From assembly GCA_900551555.1 (NCBI GenBank), contig URWC01000087.1, forward strand, positions 1 through 7,861: 7,861 nucleotides of DNA, in the 5' to 3' direction. The notes beneath the pieces are model-generated. The model made no database searches, was not told the DNA's origin, and was given only the letters and a program-made list of their open reading frames with translations. Below, piece after piece: positions 1 through 6,518 of this stretch; position 1 is the first letter of the stretch; each line of letters begins with the position of its first letter. This stretch comes from an uncultured Collinsella sp. GTDB taxonomy: Bacteria > Actinomycetota > Coriobacteriia > Coriobacteriales > Coriobacteriaceae. A program made the position numbers and the translations under genes.

Positions 1-906
1 GGTACTCTGCACGTGGGCGACACGCTGGTCGCCGGCCTCACCTATGGCCGCGTCCGTGCCATGCTCGACCCCAAGGGCAACGCCGTCACCGAGGCCGGTC
101 CTTCCGACGCCGTCGAGATCTTGGGCCTGCAGTCCGTCCCCAACGCCGGCGACGAGTTCCGCGTATTCGAGGACGAGCGCGAGGCGCGTGCGCTGGCCGA
201 CGAGCGTTCGCTCAAGGCCCGTATCGAGGAGCAGAGCCGCGTGAAGCACGTGACGCTCGAGAACCTCTTCGAGACCATCGCCGACGCCGAGGTCAAGGAG
301 CTCAATCTGATCATCAAGGCCGACGTCCAGGGCTCCATCGAGGCCCTTCAGGACTCGCTCGACAAGATGGACCAGTCCGAGGTGCGCATCAACACTATCC
401 ACTCCGCGGTCGGTGCCATCAACGAGACCGACGTCGTCCTGGCCGACGCCTCCAACGCCATCATCATCGGCTTTGGCGTGCGTCCCGACGGCAAGGCCCG
501 CTCCGCCGCCGAGCGCGAGGGCGTCGAGATTCGTTGCTACGACGTTATCTACAAGTGCCTCGAGGAGCTCGACGCTGCCCGCATCGGCATGCTCAAGCCC
601 ACCGAGGTCGAGGTCTCCACGGGTACCGCGACCGTCCTGGACACCTTCAAGGTGCCCAAAGTCGGCATCGCCGCCGGTGTCCGCGTCGAGGAGGGCGAGA
701 TCGCCGCGACCGATTCCGTGCGCCTGGTGCGTGACGGCATTGTGGTCTTCAACGGCAAGATCGCCTCGATGCGCCACTACAAGGACGAGGCCAAGAGCCT
801 CAAGAGCGGTTCCGAGGGCGGCATTGGCCTGGAGAACTTCCAGGACATCAAGCCCGGCGACCAGATCGAGGGTTACCGTATCGACCAGGTTGCCCGTACC
901 GAGTAG
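1..906 (+). CDS. infB: Translation initiation factor IF-2, C-terminal part (5' end outside window)
   Basis: IF2 is the GTPase that places initiator fMet-tRNA on the 30S subunit and promotes 50S joining. The frame is open from base 1, so the gene starts upstream; the GTG at 13 is an internal Val codon, not a start. About 301 codons are present and the GTP-binding domain is missing. Counting from base 1, the first ~60 residues fit the beta-barrel domain II (VGDTLVAG, YGRVRAM). Residues ~100-200 fit domain 3, with the typical LNLIIKADVQGSIEAL and the DVVLADASNAIIIGFGVRP segment. Residues ~205-300 are the C2 barrel that binds fMet-tRNA (VRLVRDG, IGLENFQDIKPGD). Two positions that are usually Cys in C2 are Val (codon 679-681) and Gly (codon 817-819). 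Codons are strongly biased to C-ending forms, as in a highly expressed gene. The stop at 904-906 is followed after 11 nt by rbfA. Identification is very secure. Confidence 0.97.
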   Translation, partial: GTLHVGDTLVAGLTYGRVRAMLDPKGNAVTEAGPSDAVEILGLQSVPNAGDEFRVFEDEREARALADERSLKARIEEQSRVKHVTLENLFETIADAEVKELNLIIKADVQGSIEALQDSLDKMDQSEVRINTIHSAVGAINETDVVLADASNAIIIGFGVRPDGKARSAAEREGVEIRCYDVIYKCLEELDAARIGMLKPTEVEVSTGTATVLDTFKVPKVGIAAGVRVEEGEIAATDSVRLVRDGIVVFNGKIASMRHYKDEAKSLKSGSEGGIGLENFQDIKPGDQIEGYRIDQVARTE

Positions 907-910
907 GGGG
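905..910 (+). promoter_or_regulatory. Ribosome binding site of rbfA
   Basis: AGGGGG lies 7 nt before the ATG at 918. It begins inside the infB stop codon, so ribosomes finishing infB end on the rbfA initiation site. This supports the ATG at 918 and coupled translation. Confidence 0.7.
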
Positions 911-917
911 TAGCGCT

Positions 918-1328
918 ATGAAGCAAACGCAGGCAACCCGCCGTCTGGGCGAGCAGCTTCGCGAGAAGCTTGGTTATATCCTGCTCTTTGAGGTTTCCGA
1001 TCCGCGTCTCGACCTGGTCACTCTGACCGCGGTCGAGGTCGCGGTGGACCGTTCGTTCGCACGCGTGTACGTGTCGTGCGATGCGAGCCGCTACGATGAG
1101 GTCATGGAGGCGCTTGCCAGCGCCAAGGGCCGTATTCGCAGCCTGTTGGCTCGCTCGCTCGATTGGCGCGTCACGCCCGAGCTCGATTTTCGCATCGATC
1201 GCTCGACCGATGAGGCCGAGCGCATCACGCGTGCGCTGGAAAACGTTCCGGCCACGCTTGCGATCGAAAAGGACGAGGACGGCTACCCCATAGAGGATGC
1301 CGCCCAGGAGGCAGCTTTAGATGACTAA
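918..1328 (+). CDS. rbfA: 30S ribosome-binding factor A (RbfA)
   Basis: RbfA is a small single-KH-domain protein that binds the immature 30S subunit and helps late 16S rRNA 5'-end maturation and cold adaptation. The 136-residue product has the usual family length. It shows the N-terminal basic helix (RLGEQLREKLGYIL), the DPRLDLVTLTAVEV strand, the FARVYVSC strand, and the conserved C-terminal PELDFRIDRSTDEAERI segment. A short acidic tail (IEDAAQEAALDD) follows the KH fold. The ATG at 918 has a good AGGGGG Shine-Dalgarno 7 nt upstream. Its position right after infB is the classical arrangement for this gene. The last 8 bases overlap the start of the next gene (ATGACTAA at 1321-1328). Nothing appears truncated. 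Confidence 0.95.
   Translation: MKQTQATRRLGEQLREKLGYILLFEVSDPRLDLVTLTAVEVAVDRSFARVYVSCDASRYDEVMEALASAKGRIRSLLARSLDWRVTPELDFRIDRSTDEAERITRALENVPATLAIEKDEDGYPIEDAAQEAALDD
1306..1311 (+). promoter_or_regulatory. Ribosome binding site of the DHH phosphoesterase gene, inside rbfA
   Basis: A perfect AGGAGG sits within the rbfA coding sequence, 9 nt before the ATG at 1321. It is the best Shine-Dalgarno sequence I saw in the window and fixes the start despite the overlap with rbfA. Confidence 0.75.
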
Positions 1329-2364
1329 TTCCGCCGACCTCGCCTCGTGCGAGTCTGCAGATATTAAACGACGCATCCTCGAGCTCATCGAGGGTGCGTC
1401 CTCCATTGCGATCTCGGGTCACACCTCTCCCGACGGCGATGCCCTGGGCTCCGTGTTGGGCCTGGGCCTCTCGCTTATGAAGGTGTTCCCCGACAAGGAC
1501 ATCGCCCTGCTACTGGCAGACGACGATCCCGTTCCTCGCATCTACCGTTTTATGGAGGGCGCCGATCTGCTGGTGCCGGCATCTACCTACACCGGCAACC
1601 CGGACCTGTTCATTTCGGTAGACGTGCCGGTCGTCGAGCGCCTCAATAATTCCGCCGAGGTGTTGCGTCGTTCGGCCCACGTGGCGTGCTTTGACCACCA
1701 CCCGGCGCGCGAGGAGTTTGCCGAGGTCAGCCTTAGGTGTGTCAATGCCGCTGCTTGCGCCATGATTATCGACCGCTTTTTGGCCGATTGTGGCATTACC
1801 GCAAGCGACAGCATCGCCACCTGCCTGCTGTGCGGCCTGGTCACCGATACCGGTCGTTTTCAGTATCAGAACGCCGACGCTGCCGCGTTTCATGCCGCCT
1901 CGCGTCTGGTGGCGCACGGTGCCGATCCGGCGCGCGTCGCGCTCGAGGTCTATCAGAGCATGCGTGTCGAGTTCTTGCACCTCAAGTCCATCGTCATGGG
2001 TCGCATCAAGACGGTCGCGCACGGGCGCGTGGCGTATAGCTATGCGTACGAAAGTGACCTTAAGGAATGTGGCGTCACCTCGGACGAGTGCGACGGCCTG
2101 GTCGATGTGGTGCGCTCGGTGATGGGCGTCGAGGTCTGCCTGTTCCTTAAGGGCATCGAGGGCGATACTAAGGTGCGCGGCAACCTGCGCTCCAAGGGCG
2201 ATCTTGATGTTTCCGAGATTGCGGCCAACTTTGGCGGAGGTGGGCACCACGCTGCCGCCGGCTTTACCAACGCCGGAACGATTTCCGAGACGCTCACCGC
2301 GGCACTTCCCATGCTGGCCGAGCTGGTAGGGGAGGATCCCGCTTCGGTGACCGTCGAGCTCTAA
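1321..2364 (+). CDS. nrnA: DHH/DHHA1 family phosphoesterase, NrnA-like (oligoribonuclease / pAp phosphatase)
   Basis: Proteins of this family are cytoplasmic, Mn2+-dependent enzymes. They degrade short RNAs (nano-RNA), remove the 3'-phosphate of pAp, and in some species hydrolyse linear or cyclic dinucleotides. The 347-residue product has the full set of motifs. HTSPDGDALGS lies at 34-44 (metal-binding His34, Asp38, Asp40). Asp101 is in SVDVPVVE, the signature DHH is at 125-127, and Asp176 is in LVTDTGRFQYQN. The C-terminal DHHA1 domain carries VRGNLRSK and the GGGGHH substrate-binding loop at 305-310. It lacks the extra domains of RecJ, and its length fits NrnA. The gene overlaps rbfA by 8 bp and is followed after 15 nt by truB, a setting often seen for this family. 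The fold and catalytic chemistry are secure; the exact substrate (nano-RNA, pAp or cyclic-dinucleotide products) cannot be decided from sequence, so the symbol is by analogy. Confidence 0.9.
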   Translation: MTNSADLASCESADIKRRILELIEGASSIAISGHTSPDGDALGSVLGLGLSLMKVFPDKDIALLLADDDPVPRIYRFMEGADLLVPASTYTGNPDLFISVDVPVVERLNNSAEVLRRSAHVACFDHHPAREEFAEVSLRCVNAAACAMIIDRFLADCGITASDSIATCLLCGLVTDTGRFQYQNADAAAFHAASRLVAHGADPARVALEVYQSMRVEFLHLKSIVMGRIKTVAHGRVAYSYAYESDLKECGVTSDECDGLVDVVRSVMGVEVCLFLKGIEGDTKVRGNLRSKGDLDVSEIAANFGGGGHHAAAGFTNAGTISETLTAALPMLAELVGEDPASVTVEL

Positions 2365-2379
2365 CTTTTTGGATGGTAC

Positions 2380-3312
2380 ATGGCTCGTCGTACACCTTCT
2401 CAACTTAATATGCTGCTCGCCGTCGATAAGCCGGTGGGCTGCACGTCCCACGACGTGGTTTCGCAATGTCGGCGCGCCCTCCATGAGCGGCGCGTCGGTC
2501 ATGCCGGAACGCTCGACCCCATGGCATCAGGTGTCATGGTGGTGGGCGTGGGCCAGGCCACGCGTCTGCTGGGCATGCTCACGCTCGATACCAAAAGCTA
2601 CGTCGCCGACATCTCGTTTGGCGTCGAGACCAATACCGATGATGCGGAGGGCGAGGCCGTTCGCACGGTGCCCATTACTGCCGACTTGCGCGATCCGGCC
2701 TATGCCCGCGAGCGCCTGTGCGCCATGCTGGGTCCGCAGATGCAGGTACCGCCGGCGTTTTCGGCCATTTCGGTCAACGGCGTGCGCGCCTATAAGGCTG
2801 CGCGCGAAGGTAACGCCGTTGAGTTGCCCCCGCGTCCGGTCGAGGTGTACTCCGCCGACCTGATTGCCGTGAGCGGCGAGGGCGAAGCGTGCGTTTGGAC
2901 TGTGGCGTTTTCGGTGAGTAAGGGCACCTATATCCGTGCGCTCGCTCGCGACCTGGGTCGTGCCTGCGACAACGCGGCGCATATTTCTGCATTGCGCCGT
3001 ACGGCCTCCGGTGTTGTTTCCATCGGTGCCTGCCATGCGGTCGAGGAACTTTCTGCCGAGTCCGCTGCCGGCTTTGCCCTGGATCCCATTGCGGCCCTGG
3101 GCGCCACGCGTGTTGACTTGCCGGGCAATCTTGCCGACGACCTGCTTTGCGGCCGACGCATTCCCGTTGAGCGTGCGCTTGCCGATTTCGATGCCTCGAA
3201 GGCGCCGTTTGCGTTGGTGCTCGATGGGGGACTCAAGGCGCTCGCCCGCATTGAGAGTGGCCGCTTTGTTATGGAGCACGTGTTTCCGCAAGCAATCGGC
3301 GGTGTTCGATGA
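2380..3312 (+). CDS. truB: tRNA pseudouridine(55) synthase TruB
   Basis: TruB converts U55 in the T-loop of most tRNAs to pseudouridine and also acts as a tRNA folding chaperone. The 310-residue product matches the usual length. Motifs in order: LLAVDKPVGCTSHDVV (12-27), GHAGTLDPMASGV (40-52) with the catalytic Asp46, QVPPAFSAISVNGVRAYK (122-139) including the conserved Tyr138, SKGTYIRALARDLG (180-193), and LRRTASG (205-211). The last ~70 residues fit the PUA-like C-terminal RNA-binding domain. The ATG at 2380 has only a modest GGATGG 3 nt upstream. The next in-frame ATG (2410) has no Shine-Dalgarno and would start right at the first motif, so 2380 is preferred. The stop overlaps the ribF start as ATGA. 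All catalytic residues are present. Confidence 0.95.
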   Translation: MARRTPSQLNMLLAVDKPVGCTSHDVVSQCRRALHERRVGHAGTLDPMASGVMVVGVGQATRLLGMLTLDTKSYVADISFGVETNTDDAEGEAVRTVPITADLRDPAYARERLCAMLGPQMQVPPAFSAISVNGVRAYKAAREGNAVELPPRPVEVYSADLIAVSGEGEACVWTVAFSVSKGTYIRALARDLGRACDNAAHISALRRTASGVVSIGACHAVEELSAESAAGFALDPIAALGATRVDLPGNLADDLLCGRRIPVERALADFDASKAPFALVLDGGLKALARIESGRFVMEHVFPQAIGGVR

Positions 3313-4316
3313 TGTTGTCTGCTCGCGAGCTCGCGCGTGTCTTTTTCGCGGGCGAGTCGGACGAGGCTCGCATCGTTACTGCCGATACGTTTGATGAGTG
3401 CGAGCACTTGGGTGCCGCATCGATTGCCATCGGCGTATTCGATGGCGTTCACCGTGGACACCAGGAACTCATCGAAGCGCTTGTCCGTGATGCCCGTGCC
3501 CATGGCTGTAAGGCGGTCGTGGTTACCTTCGATCCGGACCCGGACGTCGTGGTAAGCCCTTCGCCCGCTCAAAAATTGATGACAACGGCCGACCGTCTAC
3601 ATGCCTTGGCTCAGACCGGGGTCGATGCAGTGGTGGCCGTTCCCTTTACGCCTGAGGTTGCGGCGCTTGACCATGTTGCTTTTCTCTCGCTGGTATCGCG
3701 TCTGGTCGACATTCGCTCGATTCGCGTTGGCAGTGACTTTAGGCTGGGTCGTGGCGGCGCCTCGGGCGTTGCCGAGATGCAAGCATGGGGAGCCGAGCGC
3801 GGTGTAGACGTCTTTGGTCACGAGCTGCTGTGCGCCGATGGGCAGACGATCTGCGCTACCCGAATTCGCCAGGAGCTCCGCCGGGGTCATGTTGAGCTTG
3901 CCGCCGAGCTGCTCGGTCGTCCGTACATGCTGCGCGGTATTGTTGCCGGCGGTCGTCACCAGGGTTCCGACATGGGTTTTCCCACGGCAAACATTCAGGT
4001 GCCCGAGTGTATTCAGGTGCCTGCCGATGGCGTCTACGAGGGCCTGGTGCTGGTCGAAGATACCGTGTGGCCTGCCGCCGTCAACGTGGGCCTGCCGCCG
4101 ACGTATGCCAACGATGCCGCCTCGGCGCATCTCGAGGCCAACCTGATCGGGTATGCGGGCGATCTGTACGGCGCCTCGGTGTCGCTGGCGTTTACGCGTT
4201 GGCTGCGCCCGTCGCGCGTGTTCGATTCGCTGGACGAGCTTATCGCGACCGTCGAGGGTAATATTGACGATATCCGTCATCGTTTGGGTGAGCAGGGGGT
4301 GAGCATCTGTGATTAG
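3309..4316 (+). CDS. ribF: Bifunctional riboflavin kinase / FMN adenylyltransferase (FAD synthetase)
   Basis: RibF makes FMN from riboflavin and ATP (C-terminal kinase), then FAD from FMN and ATP (N-terminal adenylyltransferase). The 335 residues match the family. The N-terminal module has GVFDGVHRGH (42-51), the nucleotidylyltransferase ATP motif, then TFDPDP (73-78), GSDFRLGRGGASG (141-153) and an ICATRIR segment (181-187) at the place of the usual SSTxIR. The kinase module has MGFPTAN (222-228), DGVYEG (240-245), NVGLPPTY (259-266) and LEANLIGYAGDLYG (275-288), where Glu276 aligns with the catalytic base. About 20 residues precede the usual N-terminus. Two adjacent ATGs (3309 and 3312) are possible starts; 3309 forms ATGA with the truB stop, which favours termination-reinitiation coupling, as no strong Shine-Dalgarno is visible. 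The truB-ribF pairing is a classical arrangement. The last 8 bases overlap dnaG. Confidence 0.94.
   Translation: MMLSARELARVFFAGESDEARIVTADTFDECEHLGAASIAIGVFDGVHRGHQELIEALVRDARAHGCKAVVVTFDPDPDVVVSPSPAQKLMTTADRLHALAQTGVDAVVAVPFTPEVAALDHVAFLSLVSRLVDIRSIRVGSDFRLGRGGASGVAEMQAWGAERGVDVFGHELLCADGQTICATRIRQELRRGHVELAAELLGRPYMLRGIVAGGRHQGSDMGFPTANIQVPECIQVPADGVYEGLVLVEDTVWPAAVNVGLPPTYANDAASAHLEANLIGYAGDLYGASVSLAFTRWLRPSRVFDSLDELIATVEGNIDDIRHRLGEQGVSICD
4294..4299 (+). promoter_or_regulatory. Ribosome binding site of dnaG, inside ribF
   Basis: AGGGGG within the ribF 3' end lies 9 nt before the GTG at 4309. It supports the GTG start and the 8-bp overlap with ribF (GTGATTAG, 4309-4316). Confidence 0.65.
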
Positions 4317-6408
4317 CGATGAGGAGAAAGACCAGGTGCGCGCTGCGTCCGATCTGGTTGCCATCGTGCAGGAAACGGTTGAGCTCAAGCCCCGCGGCCA
4401 TGAGTTTTGGGGTTGCTGCCCCTTCCATGGCGAAAAGACCCCGTCGTTTCATATTATCCCCGCCACGCAGGTGTGGCACTGCTTTGGCTGTGGCGAGGGC
4501 GGCGACGTCTTCACCTACATCATGAAGCGCGAGAACCTGAGCTTTCCCGAGTCGATTCGCTACCTGGCCGACCGTGCCGGTATTGAGCTGCACGATACCG
4601 GCGCCTATCGCGAGCGCGGCACCAAGCGCGCCCGCATCTATGACCTGTGTGCCGAAACCGCCCAGTTCTATCACACCATGCTTATGCGCGGTAAGGACAG
4701 CCGTCCGCGCGAGTACTTTGCCAGCCGCGGTATGGGCGGCGACGTCTGCCGCCGCTACTGCCTGGGCTTTGCACCGGGCCGTAACGCGCTGGTGTCGCAC
4801 CTGTCCCAGGCGGGTTTTACCCCGCAGGAGATGATCGACGCCAACGTTGCCGTGAGCCGCGGGCGCGGGCAGCTTGCCGACCGCTTCTACGACCGCGTAA
4901 TGTTCCCCATCTTTGACGAGCAGGGTCACAACATTGCCTTTGGCGGTCGCATCATGGGTGACGGCCAACCCAAGTATCTCAACACCGCCGAGACGAGTGT
5001 GTTCCATAAAAAGCGAAACCTCTACGGTTTTAATTGGGCCAAGGAGTTTATCGTCGCGCAGGATACCGCCATCGTGGTGGAGGGTTATACCGATTGCATC
5101 GCCTGCTGGGAGGCGGGGATTAAAAACGTTGTCGCCACGCTGGGCACCGCCCTCACGGAGCATCACGTCAAGACGCTCACCCGCTTTGCCAAGCGCATCG
5201 TGTACATGTTCGATGGTGACGCCGCCGGCCAAAAGGCCGCTCGCCGTGCGATTCAGTTTATCGAGCAGGATTCTATGGATCTGCGTTGCGTGGTGCTGCC
5301 CGACGGTAACGATCCCATGGAGTTCATCACGGCGCATGGTGGCGAGGCACTGCAGACGCGCATCGACGCTGCCGAGCCGCTTATGGACTTTGTTTACCGT
5401 TCGCTGCAGGAGTCGAGCGACATCACCACGCCGGGCGGTCGCGCCAAGGCGCTGGAGGATGCGCTGACGCTTATCTATCCGTTGCGCAACAGCTATATGA
5501 TCGACACGTACTTTATCCAGATTGCCGACCTGTTGGGTTTGGATCTGGAGACCGTGCGTGCGAGCTCGGGCCGTGTGTTTCGCGATGTCGCCAAGCGCGA
5601 GGATGCGGAACGACGTCGTGAGCAGAACTATGAGCGCCAGCGGGCACAGGCTGAGCGGTCCGGTAGCGCGGGCGGTCGGACGTCGGGTTCTTGCGATGCC
5701 GGTCGCGGTGCTTGGGCATCGGGCGCTACGCCGCCGGTGTCCGCGCCGGTCGAAGAAGAGCCGTACGACTACGTCCCGCTCGATGCCTACGGTGCCGCGC
5801 CCGTGGAGGTCGTCGACGATCTTCCGCCGATCGATGTGCCTGATGGTATGGGCGCCGCGCCCGCCGGTGCCCCGACAGACGCCTCGGCCCCTATGGTTCT
5901 GACCGATCTGGAGCGCAAGTCCCTGGCAGGGGAGCGCGAGCTGCTGACGATGCTCACCAGCTACCCCGATCTGTTTCGCACGTATGCCGATCGCATCTGT
6001 TCCATCGAGTGGGTCGACCCGCGTCACGAGTCCATTGCGTGGGCCGTGCTGGCAACGCCGCCGGGTACCGACCCTGCGGCTTGCATGGATGCGGCGCGTT
6101 CGGTGTGCCCCGAGGCGGCAACGCTTGTGAGTGCCGGGCGCATCTCGGCGACGAGTAAGCACCCCACCGAGACGAATATCGTCTTTATGCTCGATACGCT
6201 CGAGCTTTACACCATCAAGCGTCGTATGCGCGCCGCGCAGGCCAAACTGCGCCAGGACCGTTCGCTCGATGATGAGGCTCGTCGCGCGCTGACGGTACAG
6301 GCGGCGCAGGATTCGCAGCGCCAGCGCGAGCTGCAGAAGTCGATTGGCGGTGTGGCCGACCCGTTCCGTTTGATCGGTTTGGAGACTGCCGGCACCGATC
6401 AGGCCTAG
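4309..6408 (+). CDS. dnaG: DNA primase DnaG
   Basis: DnaG synthesises the RNA primers for lagging-strand replication and for initiation, working with the replicative helicase DnaB. The GTG start at 4309 is set by a Shine-Dalgarno at 4294-4299 and the ISDEEKDQVR opening. The N-terminal zinc-binding domain has Cys37, His40, Cys58 and Cys61 in the CPFH...HCFGCG pattern with the canonical 17-residue gap. The catalytic core includes the RNA-polymerase-like basic region (DRFYDRVMFPIFDEQG, 191-206). Its TOPRIM part has VVEGYTDCIACWEAG (256-270; Glu258, Asp262) and FDGDAAGQKA (301-310; Asp302, Asp304). A low-complexity linker spans ~430-530, and residues ~531-699 form the helical helicase-binding region. 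At 699 residues it is longer than many primases (~580-640), mostly because of the linker. It overlaps ribF by 8 bp and precedes rpoD, the standard partner in the macromolecular synthesis operon. All key residues are intact. Confidence 0.96.
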   Translation: MISDEEKDQVRAASDLVAIVQETVELKPRGHEFWGCCPFHGEKTPSFHIIPATQVWHCFGCGEGGDVFTYIMKRENLSFPESIRYLADRAGIELHDTGAYRERGTKRARIYDLCAETAQFYHTMLMRGKDSRPREYFASRGMGGDVCRRYCLGFAPGRNALVSHLSQAGFTPQEMIDANVAVSRGRGQLADRFYDRVMFPIFDEQGHNIAFGGRIMGDGQPKYLNTAETSVFHKKRNLYGFNWAKEFIVAQDTAIVVEGYTDCIACWEAGIKNVVATLGTALTEHHVKTLTRFAKRIVYMFDGDAAGQKAARRAIQFIEQDSMDLRCVVLPDGNDPMEFITAHGGEALQTRIDAAEPLMDFVYRSLQESSDITTPGGRAKALEDALTLIYPLRNSYMIDTYFIQIADLLGLDLETVRASSGRVFRDVAKREDAERRREQNYERQRAQAERSGSAGGRTSGSCDAGRGAWASGATPPVSAPVEEEPYDYVPLDAYGAAPVEVVDDLPPIDVPDGMGAAPAGAPTDASAPMVLTDLERKSLAGERELLTMLTSYPDLFRTYADRICSIEWVDPRHESIAWAVLATPPGTDPAACMDAARSVCPEAATLVSAGRISATSKHPTETNIVFMLDTLELYTIKRRMRAAQAKLRQDRSLDDEARRALTVQAAQDSQRQRELQKSIGGVADPFRLIGLETAGTDQA

Positions 6409-6436
6409 ATGTTGTGGTCAACCAGCGTATTCTCGC

Positions 6437-6464
6437 CTATATCCAGCCCTCTTTTTGGGTATAG
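6437..6464. repeat. Imperfect inverted repeat between dnaG and rpoD
   Basis: CTATATCC (6437-6444) pairs with GGGTATAG (6457-6464) over 8 bp with one G-T pair, around a 12-base loop that contains the run of Ts. No T tract follows the right arm, so it is a poor intrinsic terminator. It could be a weak hairpin, a protein-binding site near the rpoD promoter, or chance in this AT-richer gap. Confidence 0.4.
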
Positions 6465-6476
6465 ACGTGTACGTGT
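6465..6476. repeat. Tandem hexamer ACGTGT x2
   Basis: Two exact copies of ACGTGT lie head to tail just upstream of the candidate extended -10 element of rpoD. The repeat is short and may be chance; its position inside the promoter spacer is the only reason to list it. Confidence 0.35.
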
Positions 6477-6477
6477 G

Positions 6478-6486
6478 TGCTAAAGT
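6478..6486 (+). promoter_or_regulatory. Candidate rpoD promoter (extended -10)
   Basis: TGCTAAAGT reads as an extended -10: a TGn motif followed by TAAAGT, which matches TATAAT at four of six positions including the key T-A...T. The nearest -35-like hexamer, TTGGGT at 6455-6460, is poor and 20 bp away, so activity would depend on the TGn contact. Transcription would start near 6492-6494, giving a leader of about 25 nt. This is the only gap in the window long enough for an independent promoter and it sits where internal rpoD promoters are known in other bacteria. Confidence 0.45.
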
Positions 6487-6490
6487 AATG

Positions 6491-6503
6491 AGTCCTGTGG
6501 ACT
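6491..6503. repeat. Perfect inverted repeat AGTCC-TGT-GGACT in the rpoD leader
   Basis: Two 5-base arms (6491-6495 and 6499-6503) are perfectly complementary around a TGT loop. The repeat starts 4 nt after the candidate -10 and ends 3 nt before the rpoD Shine-Dalgarno. As RNA it would form a small hairpin at or near the 5' end of the rpoD leader; as DNA it could be an operator half-site pair. Function is unproven. Confidence 0.45.
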
Positions 6504-6506
6504 ATG

Positions 6507-6513
6507 AAGGGAG
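6507..6513 (+). promoter_or_regulatory. Ribosome binding site that sets the rpoD start
   Basis: AAGGGAG lies 5 nt before the GTG at 6519. Because it falls inside the first codons of a longer model starting at the ATG 6504, which itself has no Shine-Dalgarno, the GTG is the better start. Confidence 0.75.
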
Positions 6514-6518
6514 AATCT

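Noticed and set aside
413..913. 166-codon plus-strand open frame inside infB
   Set aside because: Out of frame with IF2; Ser/Pro/Arg/Ala-rich product typical of a frame-shifted GC-rich gene.
1510..2502. 330-codon open frame on the minus strand across the DHH gene and the truB start
   Set aside because: It spans two real genes and their junction, with no motif in the translation; a composition shadow.
2527..3572. Minus-strand open frames of 254 and 214 codons opposite truB and ribF
   Set aside because: Both overlap well-supported plus-strand enzymes and have shadow-like composition.
4264..4269. TTGACG as a -35 box for a dnaG promoter inside ribF
   Set aside because: It is a good -35 match, but no acceptable -10 lies 16-18 bp downstream; likely chance within coding sequence.
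4240..6162. 640-codon open frame on the minus strand opposite dnaG
   Set aside because: GC-rich genes commonly leave the opposite strand open. Its translation is Arg/His/Gly/Ala-rich with no recognisable motif, while the plus strand holds an intact, motif-complete primase.
6437..6464. Intrinsic terminator for dnaG
   Set aside because: The stem is AT-rich with a 12-base loop, and the T run is in the loop rather than after the stem.
6504..6506. ATG as rpoD start
   Set aside because: No Shine-Dalgarno upstream of it, and the good AAGGGAG lies downstream of it, correctly spaced for the GTG at 6519.
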